Below, piece after piece: positions 44,335 to 54,500 of a stretch of DNA of 64,000 bases. The position numbers were made by a program, and so were the translations under genes. Origin of the DNA: Hallerella sp963656065 (GTDB taxonomy: Bacteria > Fibrobacterota > Fibrobacteria > Fibrobacterales > Fibrobacteraceae); assembly GCA_963656065.1 (NCBI GenBank), contig CAVKGV010000004.1, forward strand, positions 141,841 through 205,840, read 5' to 3'. The notes below the pieces were generated by a model. The model did no database searches and was not told the origin of the DNA. It worked only from the letters and a program-made list of their open reading frames with translations. Every line of letters begins with the position of its first letter. Position 1 is the stretch's first letter.

Positions 44335-45855
44335 ATGTATAAGTGGATTTGGAATTTTTTAAGAATCACGGGAAATCCCGAGCGCATCCAGGAACTTAAA
44401 GAGCGGGCGAATCTGGACGGTAGCGTCTTCAATTTCGAAGCGTTTGTACCTGTCGATAGAGAAGATCGTAGATACTTTTCAACGGAAGAGGGCATTAACG
44501 ACGAATATCGCTTAAAATGTTGGCGGAATGACCACTGGGGTATGATATTGAACGCAGTGGATGGGGTGATTCAAGATGAAGCTCCCGGCTCGCTATTTTA
44601 TATGTTTAAGACGACAATGGAATACTATGGAGGAATATGTCCTGCAAAGGTTGCGCGTGCGCTAAGGACGCTCTACCCCGATCTAGAGATTGTCTGGGAG
44701 TGCTGTGGCGAAAGGAAATTGTCAAATGCCGCCATCCAGTTTGATTATTATGACGAGAACGGAGGCTTGTTAAAGACATTGAAAGACCCGAGTAAGGTGA
44801 TTTATAACCGCCTTTTGATGGACGAAGAAAATCTCGAAAAGTTCAAGAAACTTTACCCCCATAAACGCAAATACGATGTGTTTCGTTTGTCAAGGATCAT
44901 TCCCGAACCCGACAACGAGTCGGAGGAATGGCGTGATTACAATTACTACTTTGACGTTGATTTGCGAGATTTTGATCCGGAATTGGACGGACAATGGAAT
45001 CTGTTTTTTAAAAAAGACGATATTGGCCCGGCCCTTGCCGCATGGCGGTATGAAAATTGGGGAACGCCTAGCGAAGTCATATACGAGAACGATTGTGGTG
45101 TTTTTGACTGTTTCCTAGATTATGCACCAGACGAATCTGAAGAATGGAGGAAAAAGGCTTTCAATGAGCTGGTAGAAAAAGGAATTTGTTTTTATACGCT
45201 GGCTCTTCCGCCTTTCAAAATCTACCAGAAGATGGCGGCGGACGGTCTCGTGTTTAAAGTCAAGTGGACGTTTGGCTACGGCGGTCGAGCGGACGATAGC
45301 AAATGGAGCCATGGCGAAGGGTAAGTTGTCGATGGCCGTTTTCGGAATGAAACGATGATGACCCCTTTTGAAAGAAAGTTGATAGAGAAAGAGGATGTGT
45401 TCCGATTGAGTGAGAAGGATTCGTACCAAGGAGAACAAATTATCGTCCGAAACAGAAAACATCTGGATCAGCTGTTGGAATGCGTACGGGATAAAATCGT
45501 ACGAATTTTGGGATCGCTAAAGAACAAGGAGCGTATTTGTGGCTTAATCCCTGATGACCTTTCCCTTGTAGGAGAAAACCTGTTCCGATTGGACAAGCCT
45601 TTTGACCTGAGCTTTTTGGACGTGTTCCGGGTGACGGACATGAGCGGGCTTTTCGAAGGTTTTGAAGTTTCTTTCTTTCACTATAAACCCGATTAAAAAA
45701 AGAGGCGTTTCAAGTGTCGTTGCCAAATCAAGCTCGACATCAGCCGCTGGGACGTTTCAAATGTGACGAAGATGGCGCACATGTTCGACGGCTGCGACCA
45801 TGTGGATTTCGGTGACCTGAGCGGGTGGAACCGCTCGAAAGTGACGGAGGACTGA
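44335..45855 (+). pseudogene. Api92-like/DUF285 fusion gene with two in-frame TAA codons
   Basis: One reading frame of 507 codons from ATG 44335 (after AAGGAGCGGCT) to TGA 45855, interrupted by TAA at 45322 and TAA at 45694. Between and after the stops the frame keeps its sense: IIVRNRKHLDQLL, FLDVFRVTDMSGLF, then CQIKLDISRWDVSNVTKMA, all matching the intact neighbour at 45858. At the first stop the neighbour has CAA (Gln in GSGQVVDG), so one C-to-T change explains it. Domain order: ferredoxin-like Api92/YubB-type domains (WIWNFLRITGNPERIQELKE; WRYENWGTPSEVI), then the DUF285 module. Either a pseudogene of two nonsense mutations, split genes, or a readthrough gene. Confidence 0.75.
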
Positions 45856-45857
45856 GT

Positions 45858-47402
45858 ATGGATTTCTGGAATTTAGATGATTTCTCTATAGACAAAGAAA
45901 GAGTCCGTGCGATAAAAAATCAGGCTATGGCCCGTTTGGTCAAGATGTATGGATGGATTTGGAACTTTTTAAGAGTTTCGGGAAATCCCGAACGCATCAA
46001 GGAACTTAAAGAGCGTGCGAACCTGAATGGGCGCGTCTTCAATTTCGAAGCGTTCATTCCCATGGATGGCAAAGATTTTCGGGAATATCCGGGTGGCCGA
46101 TTCGGCTGGATGCTGAAACACTGGGGGACGGAACGGAATGCGATAGACGGAATCATCAAGGAAGAGGAGCCCGACTCGATATTCTATGCATTTAAGACGA
46201 TGGGCATGTCCCGAAAGGTTTTTGGGGCGCTGAAAGATTTCTGTCCCGATTTAAAAATCGAAGAGCGGTATGGCTTTTACCCGGTAAAGGTTGCCCAAAG
46301 GTTAAAAGAGCTTTATCCCGATTTGGATATCGACTGGAGCTGCCAACCGACCATCAAGGATGGCGAGCCTTGTCCGTGCGTTAATGAAGACGATATTGCG
46401 TTGGAAGAATACGATGAGCATGGAGGCTTGAAAGGGTGTGATTTTCAAAATTACATTACCATGGACGATGAAAATATCAGGAAGTTCAAGAATCTTTACG
46501 GAGAAAGAGGCTTTTCTTTTTCGATGATAATCCCCGATTCCCCGAATAAAAACACATCGGAGTACTGGATTGACAGGACAAGGCAAAACTATTGTGGAGA
46601 AATTTACCGTGGAGAACTCGGAAAATATCTCGCCGAATGGCGCTATAAAAATTGGGGAACGCCCAGCGATGCGTTATTTTCTGGTGGCCCAGTCAACGAA
46701 TTAATTGGCTGCGAGATTGGACCGGAAGATGTGCTGGGTGGAACATACAGCTTTTGGACGCGCTCTCTTCCCCCTTTCAAAATATACAGGAAAATGGCGG
46801 AAGATGGTCTTGTATTTAAAATTACGTGGGAATCCGAATCCTGTAGCCGGTGGGCTCACGGCAGCGGGCAAGTTGTCGATGGGCGCTTTCGATATAAAAA
46901 AGCCATGATGATAGGTAAAGAAGAAAAGGCTGTAAACGAAAAAGTCGAGGAGCTGTTTAGTTGGATTCCACCAGAAAAGCCGTCGCTTATCGTCCGGAAC
47001 CGAGAACACTTGGACGAATTAATCGCCTATTTACAGCGACGAATCAAGAAAAAAGTAGTGGCTTTTCTTGAGACCTGCGAGGCGTTTTCAAAAAAAGAAC
47101 TCACAGTTGAAAGAGCTGAAGTTGATTTTTCCTATGTAGAGAAAAATGTGGTTAAATTGAATAAGACGCTCGATCTGAACTTTTTGGATGTTTCCCGGGT
47201 GACGGATATGAGTTATCTTTTCAAGGGCTTTGAATTCTTGGGCAATTACCATAGCTACAAGAATCGTTGCCAAATCAAGATCGACATCAGCCGGTGGGAC
47301 GTATCGAACGTGACGAAAATGGCGCACATGTTCGATGGCTGCGAAAATGTGGACTTCGGCGACTTGAGCGGTTGGGACCGTTCAAAAGTGACGGACTGCT
47401 AG
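45858..47402 (+). CDS. Api92-like ferredoxin-fold / DUF285 fusion protein
   Basis: 514 aa. Start ATG 45858 follows GGAGGACTGAGT, which overlaps the end of the previous paralogue. Residues 30-180 resemble the Api92/YubB-type (DUF1281-like) domain of phages and plasmids: WIWNFLRVSGNPERIKELKE, HWGTERNAIDGIIKEEEPDS, LYPDLDIDWSC. A second copy is suggested by EWRYKNWGTPSDALF and GLVFKITWESE near residues 255-335. The C-terminal 150 residues have the family head (IVRNREHLDELIAYLQRR), LNFLDVSRVTDMSYLF and the nearly fixed end DISRWDVSNVTKMAHMFDG...SKVTDC. No signal peptide. Function unknown; the first domain suggests a mobile-element origin. Confidence 0.8.
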   Translation: MDFWNLDDFSIDKERVRAIKNQAMARLVKMYGWIWNFLRVSGNPERIKELKERANLNGRVFNFEAFIPMDGKDFREYPGGRFGWMLKHWGTERNAIDGIIKEEEPDSIFYAFKTMGMSRKVFGALKDFCPDLKIEERYGFYPVKVAQRLKELYPDLDIDWSCQPTIKDGEPCPCVNEDDIALEEYDEHGGLKGCDFQNYITMDDENIRKFKNLYGERGFSFSMIIPDSPNKNTSEYWIDRTRQNYCGEIYRGELGKYLAEWRYKNWGTPSDALFSGGPVNELIGCEIGPEDVLGGTYSFWTRSLPPFKIYRKMAEDGLVFKITWESESCSRWAHGSGQVVDGRFRYKKAMMIGKEEKAVNEKVEELFSWIPPEKPSLIVRNREHLDELIAYLQRRIKKKVVAFLETCEAFSKKELTVERAEVDFSYVEKNVVKLNKTLDLNFLDVSRVTDMSYLFKGFEFLGNYHSYKNRCQIKIDISRWDVSNVTKMAHMFDGCENVDFGDLSGWDRSKVTDC

Positions 47403-47441
47403 GGTTGCAGGCTTAGGGATAAACTTTTTCAGGAGATGAAT

Positions 47442-47906
47442 ATGGGTAAAGTAAAACTGCTTTTGTCGGAACGGCGGATCATCGAAAGTGCCGTTTCTGA
47501 TGAAAACTGGGAATTTGGTGAAAAAAGGATATGGAAAAAAATTGCTGTTCGAAATCGAAAACATCTGGACGCATTGCTAGAATATGTGCAGGAAGAAGCC
47601 GGCGGAGTAATCGGCAAGATGACTCTTTGGGATATTCCCGAAATAAAGGATAATGTCATCGATTTTGGGGTGACGATTGACCTGAACTTTTTGGACGTGT
47701 CGAAAGTGACGGACATGAGCGGTCTTTTCAAGGGCTTTGACATGTCGCCGTATCCCGAAGAAGGCTGGTTCTGCCAAATCAAGCTCGACATCAGCGGGTG
47801 GAATGTTTCGAACGTGACGAAGATGGCGCACATGTTCGATGGCTGCGAGCATGTGGACTTCGGCGACTTGAGCAAGTGGGACCGTTCGAAGGTGACGGAC
47901 TGCTAG
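47442..47906 (+). CDS. DUF285-type array protein 1
   Basis: 154 aa, DUF285 module without the Api92-like domain: head LSERRIIESAVS, IAVRNRKHLDALLEYVQEE, LNFLDVSKVTDMSGLFKGF, and the end LDISGWNVSNVTKMAHMFDG...SKWDRSKVTDC. ATG 47442 is preferred to ATG 47436 because the latter overlaps the ribosome site AGGAGATG. Cytoplasmic. Member of a tandem family with the next two genes. Confidence 0.78.
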   Translation: MGKVKLLLSERRIIESAVSDENWEFGEKRIWKKIAVRNRKHLDALLEYVQEEAGGVIGKMTLWDIPEIKDNVIDFGVTIDLNFLDVSKVTDMSGLFKGFDMSPYPEEGWFCQIKLDISGWNVSNVTKMAHMFDGCEHVDFGDLSKWDRSKVTDC

Positions 47907-47936
47907 CCAGTGGTAAACTTTTTGAGGTGAACTTGT

Positions 47937-48425
47937 ATGGGCAAATTGGAAACCACAGTAGAACTAACGACCAAGTTGGAACGACGGATCATCCAATACT
48001 CCTTGGATGATTTCGGCAGGGGGCGTATCCGGCATTTTGTTGAAAAGCTTGGCTTAAAAATCGCCGTGCGGGACAGAGAACATCTGGACGCCTTGTTGGA
48101 TCATGTGCAGAATTTTGTCGCGGGCGATACAGAATTGATGCAGCTCCGTAATATTGCAGGAATAAAGGGCAATGTCGTCGATTTGGGAATAACGCTCGAC
48201 CTGAACTTTCTAGACGTGTCGAAAGTGACGGACATGAGCGGTCTTTTCAAAGACTTTGATGTTTCATCGACTCCCGAAAAAAATTGGCATTACAAAATAC
48301 ATCTCGATATCAGCCAGTGGAATGTTTCGAGCGTGACGAAGATGGCGCACATGTTCGACGGCTGCAAGAATGTGGACTTCGGCGACCTGAGCAAGTGGGA
48401 CCGCTCGAAGGTGACGGATTGCTAG
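47937..48425 (+). CDS. DUF285-type array protein 2
   Basis: 162 aa, closest to its neighbours: LERRIIQYSLDDF, IAVRDREHLDALLDHVQNF, LNFLDVSKVTDMSGLFKDF and the end LDISQWNVSSVTKMAHMFDG...SKWDRSKVTDC. Variation is concentrated in the first third and in the segment before CK/YKI-LDIS. The 31-base gap to the previous gene is like that of the other members, so the array is probably one transcript. Confidence 0.78.
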   Translation: MGKLETTVELTTKLERRIIQYSLDDFGRGRIRHFVEKLGLKIAVRDREHLDALLDHVQNFVAGDTELMQLRNIAGIKGNVVDLGITLDLNFLDVSKVTDMSGLFKDFDVSSTPEKNWHYKIHLDISQWNVSSVTKMAHMFDGCKNVDFGDLSKWDRSKVTDC

Positions 48426-48456
48426 GCGATTGGATAATTTTTAAGGAAACGGGAAT

Positions 48457-48996
48457 ATGAATAATTTGAAAACAAGATTAAAGCCTGTGACATTGTCGGA
48501 ACGGCACATCATCGAGTACGCTGTTTCTAGCGATTTGAGCGAGAGTCGCTCCGAGAGATTCCGTCGGATGGATTCGTTGACTAGGGAACTCTTCGAAGAC
48601 ATTTTTTCAGCGGTTCTGGATTCTGTTTTTAAAAAAAGACCGCGCGAAGAGGAAAAAAAGATTGCCGTGCGGGACAGGGAACATCTGGACGCGTTGCTCG
48701 GCTATGTGCAAGAGTTTCTCAGGGTCGAGATCGGGGGAATGCCTTACCGTAGAATCAAGGGAATTGATGGCAATGTCGTGGATCTCGGTATCGAAATAAA
48801 TTTGAACTTTTTGGACGTGTCGAATGTGACGGACATGAGCGACATTTTCAAAAATTTTGACGTATCGCCTTGTCCCGAAAAAGGATGGCATTGTAAAGTA
48901 CGCCTCGACATCAGCGGGTGGGACGTTTCGAACGTGACGAAGATTGCGCATATGCCGGACGGTAACTATGTGAAAATTGTTAGCTTGGACAAGTGA
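48457..48996 (+). CDS. DUF285-type array protein 3, divergent end
   Basis: 179 aa. The head is longer (LSERHIIEYAVSSDLSESRS and a further basic stretch), followed by IAVRDREHLDALLGYVQEF and LNFLDVSNVTDMSDIFKNF. The final module is shortened: after DVSNVTKIAHMPDG it ends NYVKIVSLDK instead of the family DFGDLS...SKVTDC. So the last member of the array has lost the common 3' end. Confidence 0.78.
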   Translation: MNNLKTRLKPVTLSERHIIEYAVSSDLSESRSERFRRMDSLTRELFEDIFSAVLDSVFKKRPREEEKKIAVRDREHLDALLGYVQEFLRVEIGGMPYRRIKGIDGNVVDLGIEINLNFLDVSNVTDMSDIFKNFDVSPCPEKGWHCKVRLDISGWDVSNVTKIAHMPDGNYVKIVSLDK

Positions 48997-49013
48997 AAAC
49001 GTTTTGAGGCTTC

Positions 49014-49661
49014 ATGTTTGAAATCATCGGAATGCTGGTTGTGGGCGTGATTGTTGTCGCAATCGCCATCGCCCTCCTTGTGCTGGTCGTCAAGATTGCG
49101 CTGGTCCTTTTGCCCATCGCCCTTGTCATCGGGGCTATCTGCCTTGTCATTTTCTTCTGCGACGGCGGGCATGATATCGGAAGCTATATCAACAGCTATA
49201 TCGACAGCTATCAAAAACCGAAAACCGAAAAAATCGAGAGGCGCACCGTAAAGCATCGCAACCCGGTCCAGCGGGATTTTCACGAAGAGGCGGTTTCGCT
49301 GATCCGGCAAAAGGCGGGAGTGAACCTTTCCACGGTTCGCCCGGAAATCGATTCCGCCATTTCGGTGGTGGTGTGGGTTTACCGCCTATTCGCCGAAGAC
49401 GACGACTTTATGCCGCTCATCACGAGCGCAGACGATTACGAAGGCCATGCGACGAGATCGGCGCACTACGCGGGGGCGGCCATCGACTTCCGCATCAAGG
49501 ACATGGGAAATTTGGACGACCGCAAGGAGCTGGCGCAGAAGGTTCGCGACGAGCTGGGAGAACGTTTTTTCGTCCTGCACGAAGATATCGGGCGGAGCAA
49601 CGAACACTTGCACGTCCAGCTGAAAAACGGTTCGTATGACCGCAATGTCGTCTGGAAATAA
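49014..49661 (+). CDS. Membrane-anchored M15-type peptidase
   Basis: 215 aa. Residues 1-48 are one or two membrane helices (VVGVIVVAIAIALLVLVVKI). After a linker, residues 95-215 have the D-Ala-D-Ala peptidase layout of peptidase M15: TSADDYEGHATRSAHYAGAA, then IDF, and EHLHVQ. His in SAH, Asp in AIDF and the His of HLHV are the expected zinc ligands. Such domains cut peptidoglycan cross-bridges and occur in phage endolysins. Its position between the DUF285 array and a secreted protein suggests a wall-directed role in the island (inference). Confidence 0.78.
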   Translation: MFEIIGMLVVGVIVVAIAIALLVLVVKIALVLLPIALVIGAICLVIFFCDGGHDIGSYINSYIDSYQKPKTEKIERRTVKHRNPVQRDFHEEAVSLIRQKAGVNLSTVRPEIDSAISVVVWVYRLFAEDDDFMPLITSADDYEGHATRSAHYAGAAIDFRIKDMGNLDDRKELAQKVRDELGERFFVLHEDIGRSNEHLHVQLKNGSYDRNVVWK

Positions 49662-49678
49662 TTGATAGAGGAAAAACG

Positions 49679-50077
49679 ATGAAAAAGATTCTCGCATTTC
49701 TGTTTATTTTAGTCGTTACGCCTTTTGCCGATGACATGTGCACGGGGATTCGCAACCAGCTCCGGTTCACGATTCCGTTCCAGGAAACCACATCGTGCCA
49801 TGTGCTGGGAGCCGTGCCGGATCGCCGCGATATCATGGGATTCTTCTTTGAAATGATTGACGGATCCAAAATGGCAACCATCTATGAAGAAGGATACGAA
49901 GACGAGGGCGCGATAGTCGATGACGAATACTCGCTAAAATTTATCAAGTGCATCGAGGACGACGGCAAGTTTTCCCGGCAGTATATGACTTCCCGGGAGA
50001 TTGTCGCTAAACTGCTGCGTTCTACGGTTTGCAGCGATTTCTATCGGTTCTCTGTCGTTCCGGACGAGGGAATGTAG
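49679..50077 (+). CDS. Small secreted protein, paralogue of 43885
   Basis: 132 aa with signal peptide MKKILAFLFILVVTPFAD. It shares the spacing of four Cys and the blocks RRDIMGFFFEM and MTSREIVAKLL with the protein at 43885. The ATG follows AGAGGAAAAACG, 17 bases after the peptidase gene, so the two are co-transcribed. Function unknown. Confidence 0.7.
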   Translation: MKKILAFLFILVVTPFADDMCTGIRNQLRFTIPFQETTSCHVLGAVPDRRDIMGFFFEMIDGSKMATIYEEGYEDEGAIVDDEYSLKFIKCIEDDGKFSRQYMTSREIVAKLLRSTVCSDFYRFSVVPDEGM

Positions 50078-50120
50078 ATGCGCGGACGTCTAGGCTTTTT
50101 CCGCCAAGCGACCTGTCGTC

Positions 50121-50198
50121 GGCCTACCCGGCGAGGGGCAAGGTAGGGGGACCTTTCCGAGTTGCGAAGGCCAAGGTCCCCCTTCCTTGCAACCACCC
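50121..50198 (+). repeat. Island-flanking direct repeat, right copy
   Basis: Nearly identical and in the same orientation as 35291-35368, beginning GGCCTACCCGG and ending TTGCAACCACC. Long internal hairpin GGGGGACCTT / AAGGTCCCCC. Confidence 0.9.
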
Positions 50199-50199
50199 T

Positions 50200-50560
50200 G
50201 TCATTCTGGAGCGGAGCGATAGAATCAGCCACGCTGTTTCAGAGGTTTCGATTTGCCGTCATTCTGGAGGATTCGAAGAATCCGATAGAATCCACGTTCA
50301 CAGTCATCCAACTCTACTCTAAGCTCTGACTTGGATCCTATCGCTCCGCATTGCTCCGCTCCAGGATGACAGCAGAGCGTTAATGTCCGCCGTCATTCCA
50401 CACTTCACTCTAAGCACCAAGTTCTGACTGGATCCTATCGCTCCGCGTTGCTCCGCTCCAGGATGACCGCTAGAAGGAAAAGTTCGCTCAAAAGTCACTC
50501 CACTCTCAACTCTTCACACTCCACTCTCCGTTCCAGGATGACGTCAAATGCAAAAGCCCG
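50200..50560. repeat. Cluster of dispersed palindromic repeats
   Basis: Units in both directions: 50200-50226 (+), 50258-50293 (+), 50333-50370 (-), 50430-50467 (-), plus fragments near 50389 and 50530. Core: GTCATTCTGG, variable hairpin, GATAGAATCC. No gene is supported between 50078 and 50582. Confidence 0.85.
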
Positions 50561-50582
50561 TTCAAACGCCCCTAATCCCTAA

Positions 50583-51209
50583 TTACAGCTTCCGAATCGC
50601 TTCGGCGAGCGACGCCTGCTGGATTCCGCCATAGAGTTTTTCGAACGAGCCTTTGAGCGAACCGTCTGCCGCTTCGTGGATTTCAAAGCGTGTAACCATT
50701 GCGTAGGGGAATTCGCCCTCGATAAAATCTTCGTCGGGGATGCCGCAGATGGAATGTTCAATCGCTCCGATGACACCGGCGTGGGTGACGAAGAGAACTT
50801 CGGGCTTGTCGAGGATTTTCCGGATAAAGTTTCCGATGCGGACATCGACATCGTGGAAGGATTCTCCGCCGGGGAACCTGTAGCCGCGCAGGTCGTTCTT
50901 CCAGGCGGCCATTTCGTCCTTGGGGGCGGCGGACAGCTTGACGTTTTCCCAGGAACCGTAATGGATTTCGCGCAGGGCGTCTTCGGCTTCGATCGGAAGT
51001 CCCAACGCCTCGGAGGCTTTTTCGGCGAGCTTGTAGCAGCGTTTGAGCGGGCTTGCGTAAAGGTTTTTCGCCCGGCATTTTTCCTTGAGGACGGCAATCG
51101 CCGGGGGAAATTCCCTTTCGAAGGATGGCGAAACGTCAAAGTCCGATTGTCCGTAGCAGACGTCGTTCGGGTTGTAAGGCTTGGTATGGCGGAGCGTCCA
51201 GAGAATCAT
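50583..51209 (-). CDS. Histidine phosphatase superfamily protein (CobC-like)
   Basis: 208 aa. The phosphatase start motif reads ILWTLRHTKPYNPNDVCYGQ (RHT in place of the more common RHG), then SPLKRCYKLAE, EIHYGSWE with the catalytic acid, and the second His in VLFVTHAGVI. The CYGQSD block is typical of alpha-ribazole phosphatase (CobC), which acts late in cobalamin assembly, but other sugar-phosphate phosphatases share it. ATG 51209 is chosen; GTG 51227 is an alternative. No cobalamin genes are nearby in the window. Confidence 0.85.
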   Translation of the reverse strand: MILWTLRHTKPYNPNDVCYGQSDFDVSPSFEREFPPAIAVLKEKCRAKNLYASPLKRCYKLAEKASEALGLPIEAEDALREIHYGSWENVKLSAAPKDEMAAWKNDLRGYRFPGGESFHDVDVRIGNFIRKILDKPEVLFVTHAGVIGAIEHSICGIPDEDFIEGEFPYAMVTRFEIHEAADGSLKGSFEKLYGGIQQASLAEAIRKL

Positions 51210-51438
51210 AAAGTTTGCAAAACTCACAAAATAAAAAATCCCTAGACTACCCAGTCACATAAAAATTCGCAAGTCCGTTGCTGCTTTCGCTCTGGCGGGG
51301 TGCCCGCAAACAGTCATTGATTGGGGTCTAGGGGATCTCAAACATAGAAAAAATCGGGAAAAAAAGGAAACTTTCCCGGAAAAACGGAGCTTTTCACCAT
51401 AAAAAACACAAAAATCGTGTAAACAAATTGAAATAATG

Positions 51439-51444
51439 TATAAT
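51439..51444 (+). promoter_or_regulatory. -10 box of the cadherin-repeat gene
   Basis: TATAAT, about 70 bases before ATG 51514. A clear -35 box is missing. The 51210-51438 stretch otherwise shows only a small CGGGAAA/TTTCCCG hairpin near 51355. Confidence 0.45.
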
Positions 51445-51513
51445 TTTTTTTATCTTTGTGAATGTGTGTATCAAAAAGAAAATTTTGATGCGCGAGGATC
51501 AGAGGATGAGTGT

Positions 51514-54500
51514 ATGGTTAAAATCAAGAAACTCGGATGGGCGTTTTTTGCCCTGAGCCTTTTTGCAGTTTCCGGTTGGAGCGAAACGACTTTCGGAAAA
51601 ACGGTTTTTCCGCTGCGTTTCTATTCGGTGGCGAATCCCGCCGATTCCGCGGTACAGCTGGAAACCTGGAACCTGCTTGTCAAGTACAAGCTTTTTGCGA
51701 CTGGGCTTCCGAATTCGACCGGGGACACGATTACCGGCCTTGTCTTCAAGGGACAGAATATTTTCATCACGGATACGGTCGGCTACTCGGGAAGTGCAAC
51801 GGGCAACTTCTCGATGGGCGGCAACTCGAACCATGCGCTCGGCGGTCCGGTGCTCTTCGGCGGGAATTTCCAGAACAATACGGGCGGCGATACGCTGATG
51901 ACGGGACCGGTGCGCTTCAAGGGCTCGTTTGCGCCGTCCTTTGAGGGAAAAGGATCGAGCGTTTTCCGGGGAGACTATTGCCTCGACGGAGGGTTTAACG
52001 AAAACGCCGAGGCGGGACTTGCGAAAGGGAACGGGAAAGTCCTTTCGGATGTGGAATGCGCCAACGGAGATATTGTTCCGCTGGTAGAGACGACGCTCGA
52101 CGTTCCCGAAATCGACCGGGACTTCTTGACAACGGTCAAGTATCATCCGGGAATTTCCGCGAACGGCAAAAAAGCCTACATCTTCGTTCCTCCCTATTCG
52201 GCAACGGATTCCGCCTCCTTCAATTATTTCGTGAAATCCATTGATTTCGGAAACAATGGGAGTCTTGTCGTGGTGATGCCGCCAGCGGGCCGCTTGACAA
52301 AAGTCTTTGTGGAAAATTCCATTTCGGGGCTGGGTTCCACAGTCGGGACGGACATCACGGTTGCTGTCGCGGAATCGCTCAACGATTGGAACGCCCAGGA
52401 TTCCACGTGGAACACGGCGAATATTTCGTCTGTCGAAAACGCGAATTACCAGGGAAACCTGCTCTTCTATACGCCGAACGACATTAACATGGGTGCCGGG
52501 CAGAAGCACGTCCAGGGAACGTTCATTTCAGGCGGAACGATTCAGGTTGCCCAGCATACGGATTTTGCGGGTCAGTTTCTCGCCAAGGCGATTTACATCG
52601 ATGCGGATTTTTCTGCGAAGGATTTCCGCTATGTTCCCTTTGACCCGCCGCTGCTCGACATCGACCCGACCGCTCTCGCCAGCGGAAAGTTCCTCGAAAA
52701 CAACAAGGCGCAGGAAGTGCCGATTCGCCTTTCGGTAAGCCCCATCACGGATGTTTCGTTCAACTACTGCTTTGTCTTAAGCTCGGAAGCGAACGCCAAT
52801 GCGAAGAAGCTCGCAAACTCGGCGGACTTTGACCTTTCGGGAATGCCGGTCTGCACGGTCTCCGGCGGTGTCGTATCCGGGGATTCGGGAGTAGTCTCGT
52901 TCAAGAAAGGGAAAACGGTCCCGACAAATGCTGTCACGGTGACGCCCGTGACGGATGGAACCGTCGAAGGGGACGAAAGCTTCCAGATGTATGTTTTCAA
53001 CATGAGCGGAGCCGTCCTTTCCGGAAACAGGCGCGAAGGCTACTTTACTTTGTACATAAAGGACGCCGACAACAATGTCGCCCCGATATTTGACAAGACG
53101 GGCTATGTATTCGATGTCTCGGAAAACAGCCCGGTCGGAACCCTTGCCGGAGCGGTCCATGCGACGGACAAGAACGTGGGCGATGTCGTCCGCTACCGTA
53201 TTGCTTCCGGCGATAGCGACATTTTCGCTCTCGATTCCGCGACGGGAAAGATTACGGTGAAAAAGGCGGTCCTCGATTACGAATCCGGCGATACGCTCTA
53301 CACGCTAAAAGTCTATGCGACGGACGGATCCTTGAATTCCGATACGGTCACGGTGAAAATCCGAGTCCTCGATGTGAACGAAGCCCCGACGATTTCCGAT
53401 ACGACATTTTTTGTCAGGGAAGACGCTTTGACCGGAACGGAAATCGGTACGCTCCTGGGTTTTGATCCGGATACGCTGAACCCGAATTTTTCGACTCTTT
53501 CCTATAAAATCGTTTCGGCTTCCGTTTCCGGGATCTTCCTTTTGGATTCAATGACGGGAACTCTTTCCTTGGCGGGATCCCTGGATTATGAAACGCTCGC
53601 ATTCTATACGCTTCGCGTGGAAGTTTCCGACGGAGTCTTTGCGGAAACGGCGACGGTGACTGTCAAGGTTCTCGACGTGAACGAGGCTCCGACGGTTTCT
53701 GACGCGGTTCTAACGATTCCCGAGGACTGCGAATCCTGCGCGGCGACGGGAAAGATTTCGGCGACAGACCCGGAAGGCGACAAGCTTCTCTTCCACATCG
53801 TTTCGGATTCGAGCGGACTTTTCCAGATCGACGCCTCTACGGGAACGGTCGCGTTGAAGAAGGGAAAAGTCCTGGATTACGAAAAGGATTCCGTCTATCT
53901 TCTCCGCGTGAAAGTCGAGGACCCGGAAGGCCTTGCAGATACGGCGACGGTGACTGTCAAGGTGCTGAACCTTGTTGAAACGGTGAAGATTACGTATGCG
54001 GAATCGGGGGATTCTTCCTGGAAAAATCCCGATACGGTCTATACGAATAGTACGAAGATTTATATCAAATGGACGACTCCCGCGGGCGAAAAGGACAGCA
54101 CGGTTTCGCTAGACGAAGGGAAGAACGTCATCCGTGTCCGCTACCAGGACGGTTCTGCCGAACTGGTCGTTTTCCTCAGCACGAAAATTCCCGACGTGGT
54201 GATTTCCGCTTCGAATGATTCTGTCGGCCGTCCGAGCGGCGTTACGATTGTCGAACCGAAGGACTCTGACGATACGGCGAGCTATGTCCGTTCAAATTCC
54301 GTTCGGATTACGGTCGCTGCGACGGATTCTTCGGGCGAAAAGCCGAAGACGGTTTCTAACGAGTTTAAAATCCAACTCGACACGGCTGCGGTGACTCCCG
54401 GCAACATCCGTCAGGTGGAATCGACAATCGGGAAGGTGACGCTTTCGGACGTTGAGGATCTTTCTCCGAGCGTCGAAGTCAAGCGCGCTGTCGTGGGAAA

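Noticed and set aside
50029..50322. 97-aa ORF over the repeat region
   Set aside because: It runs through repeat A and palindromic repeats and has no start signal.
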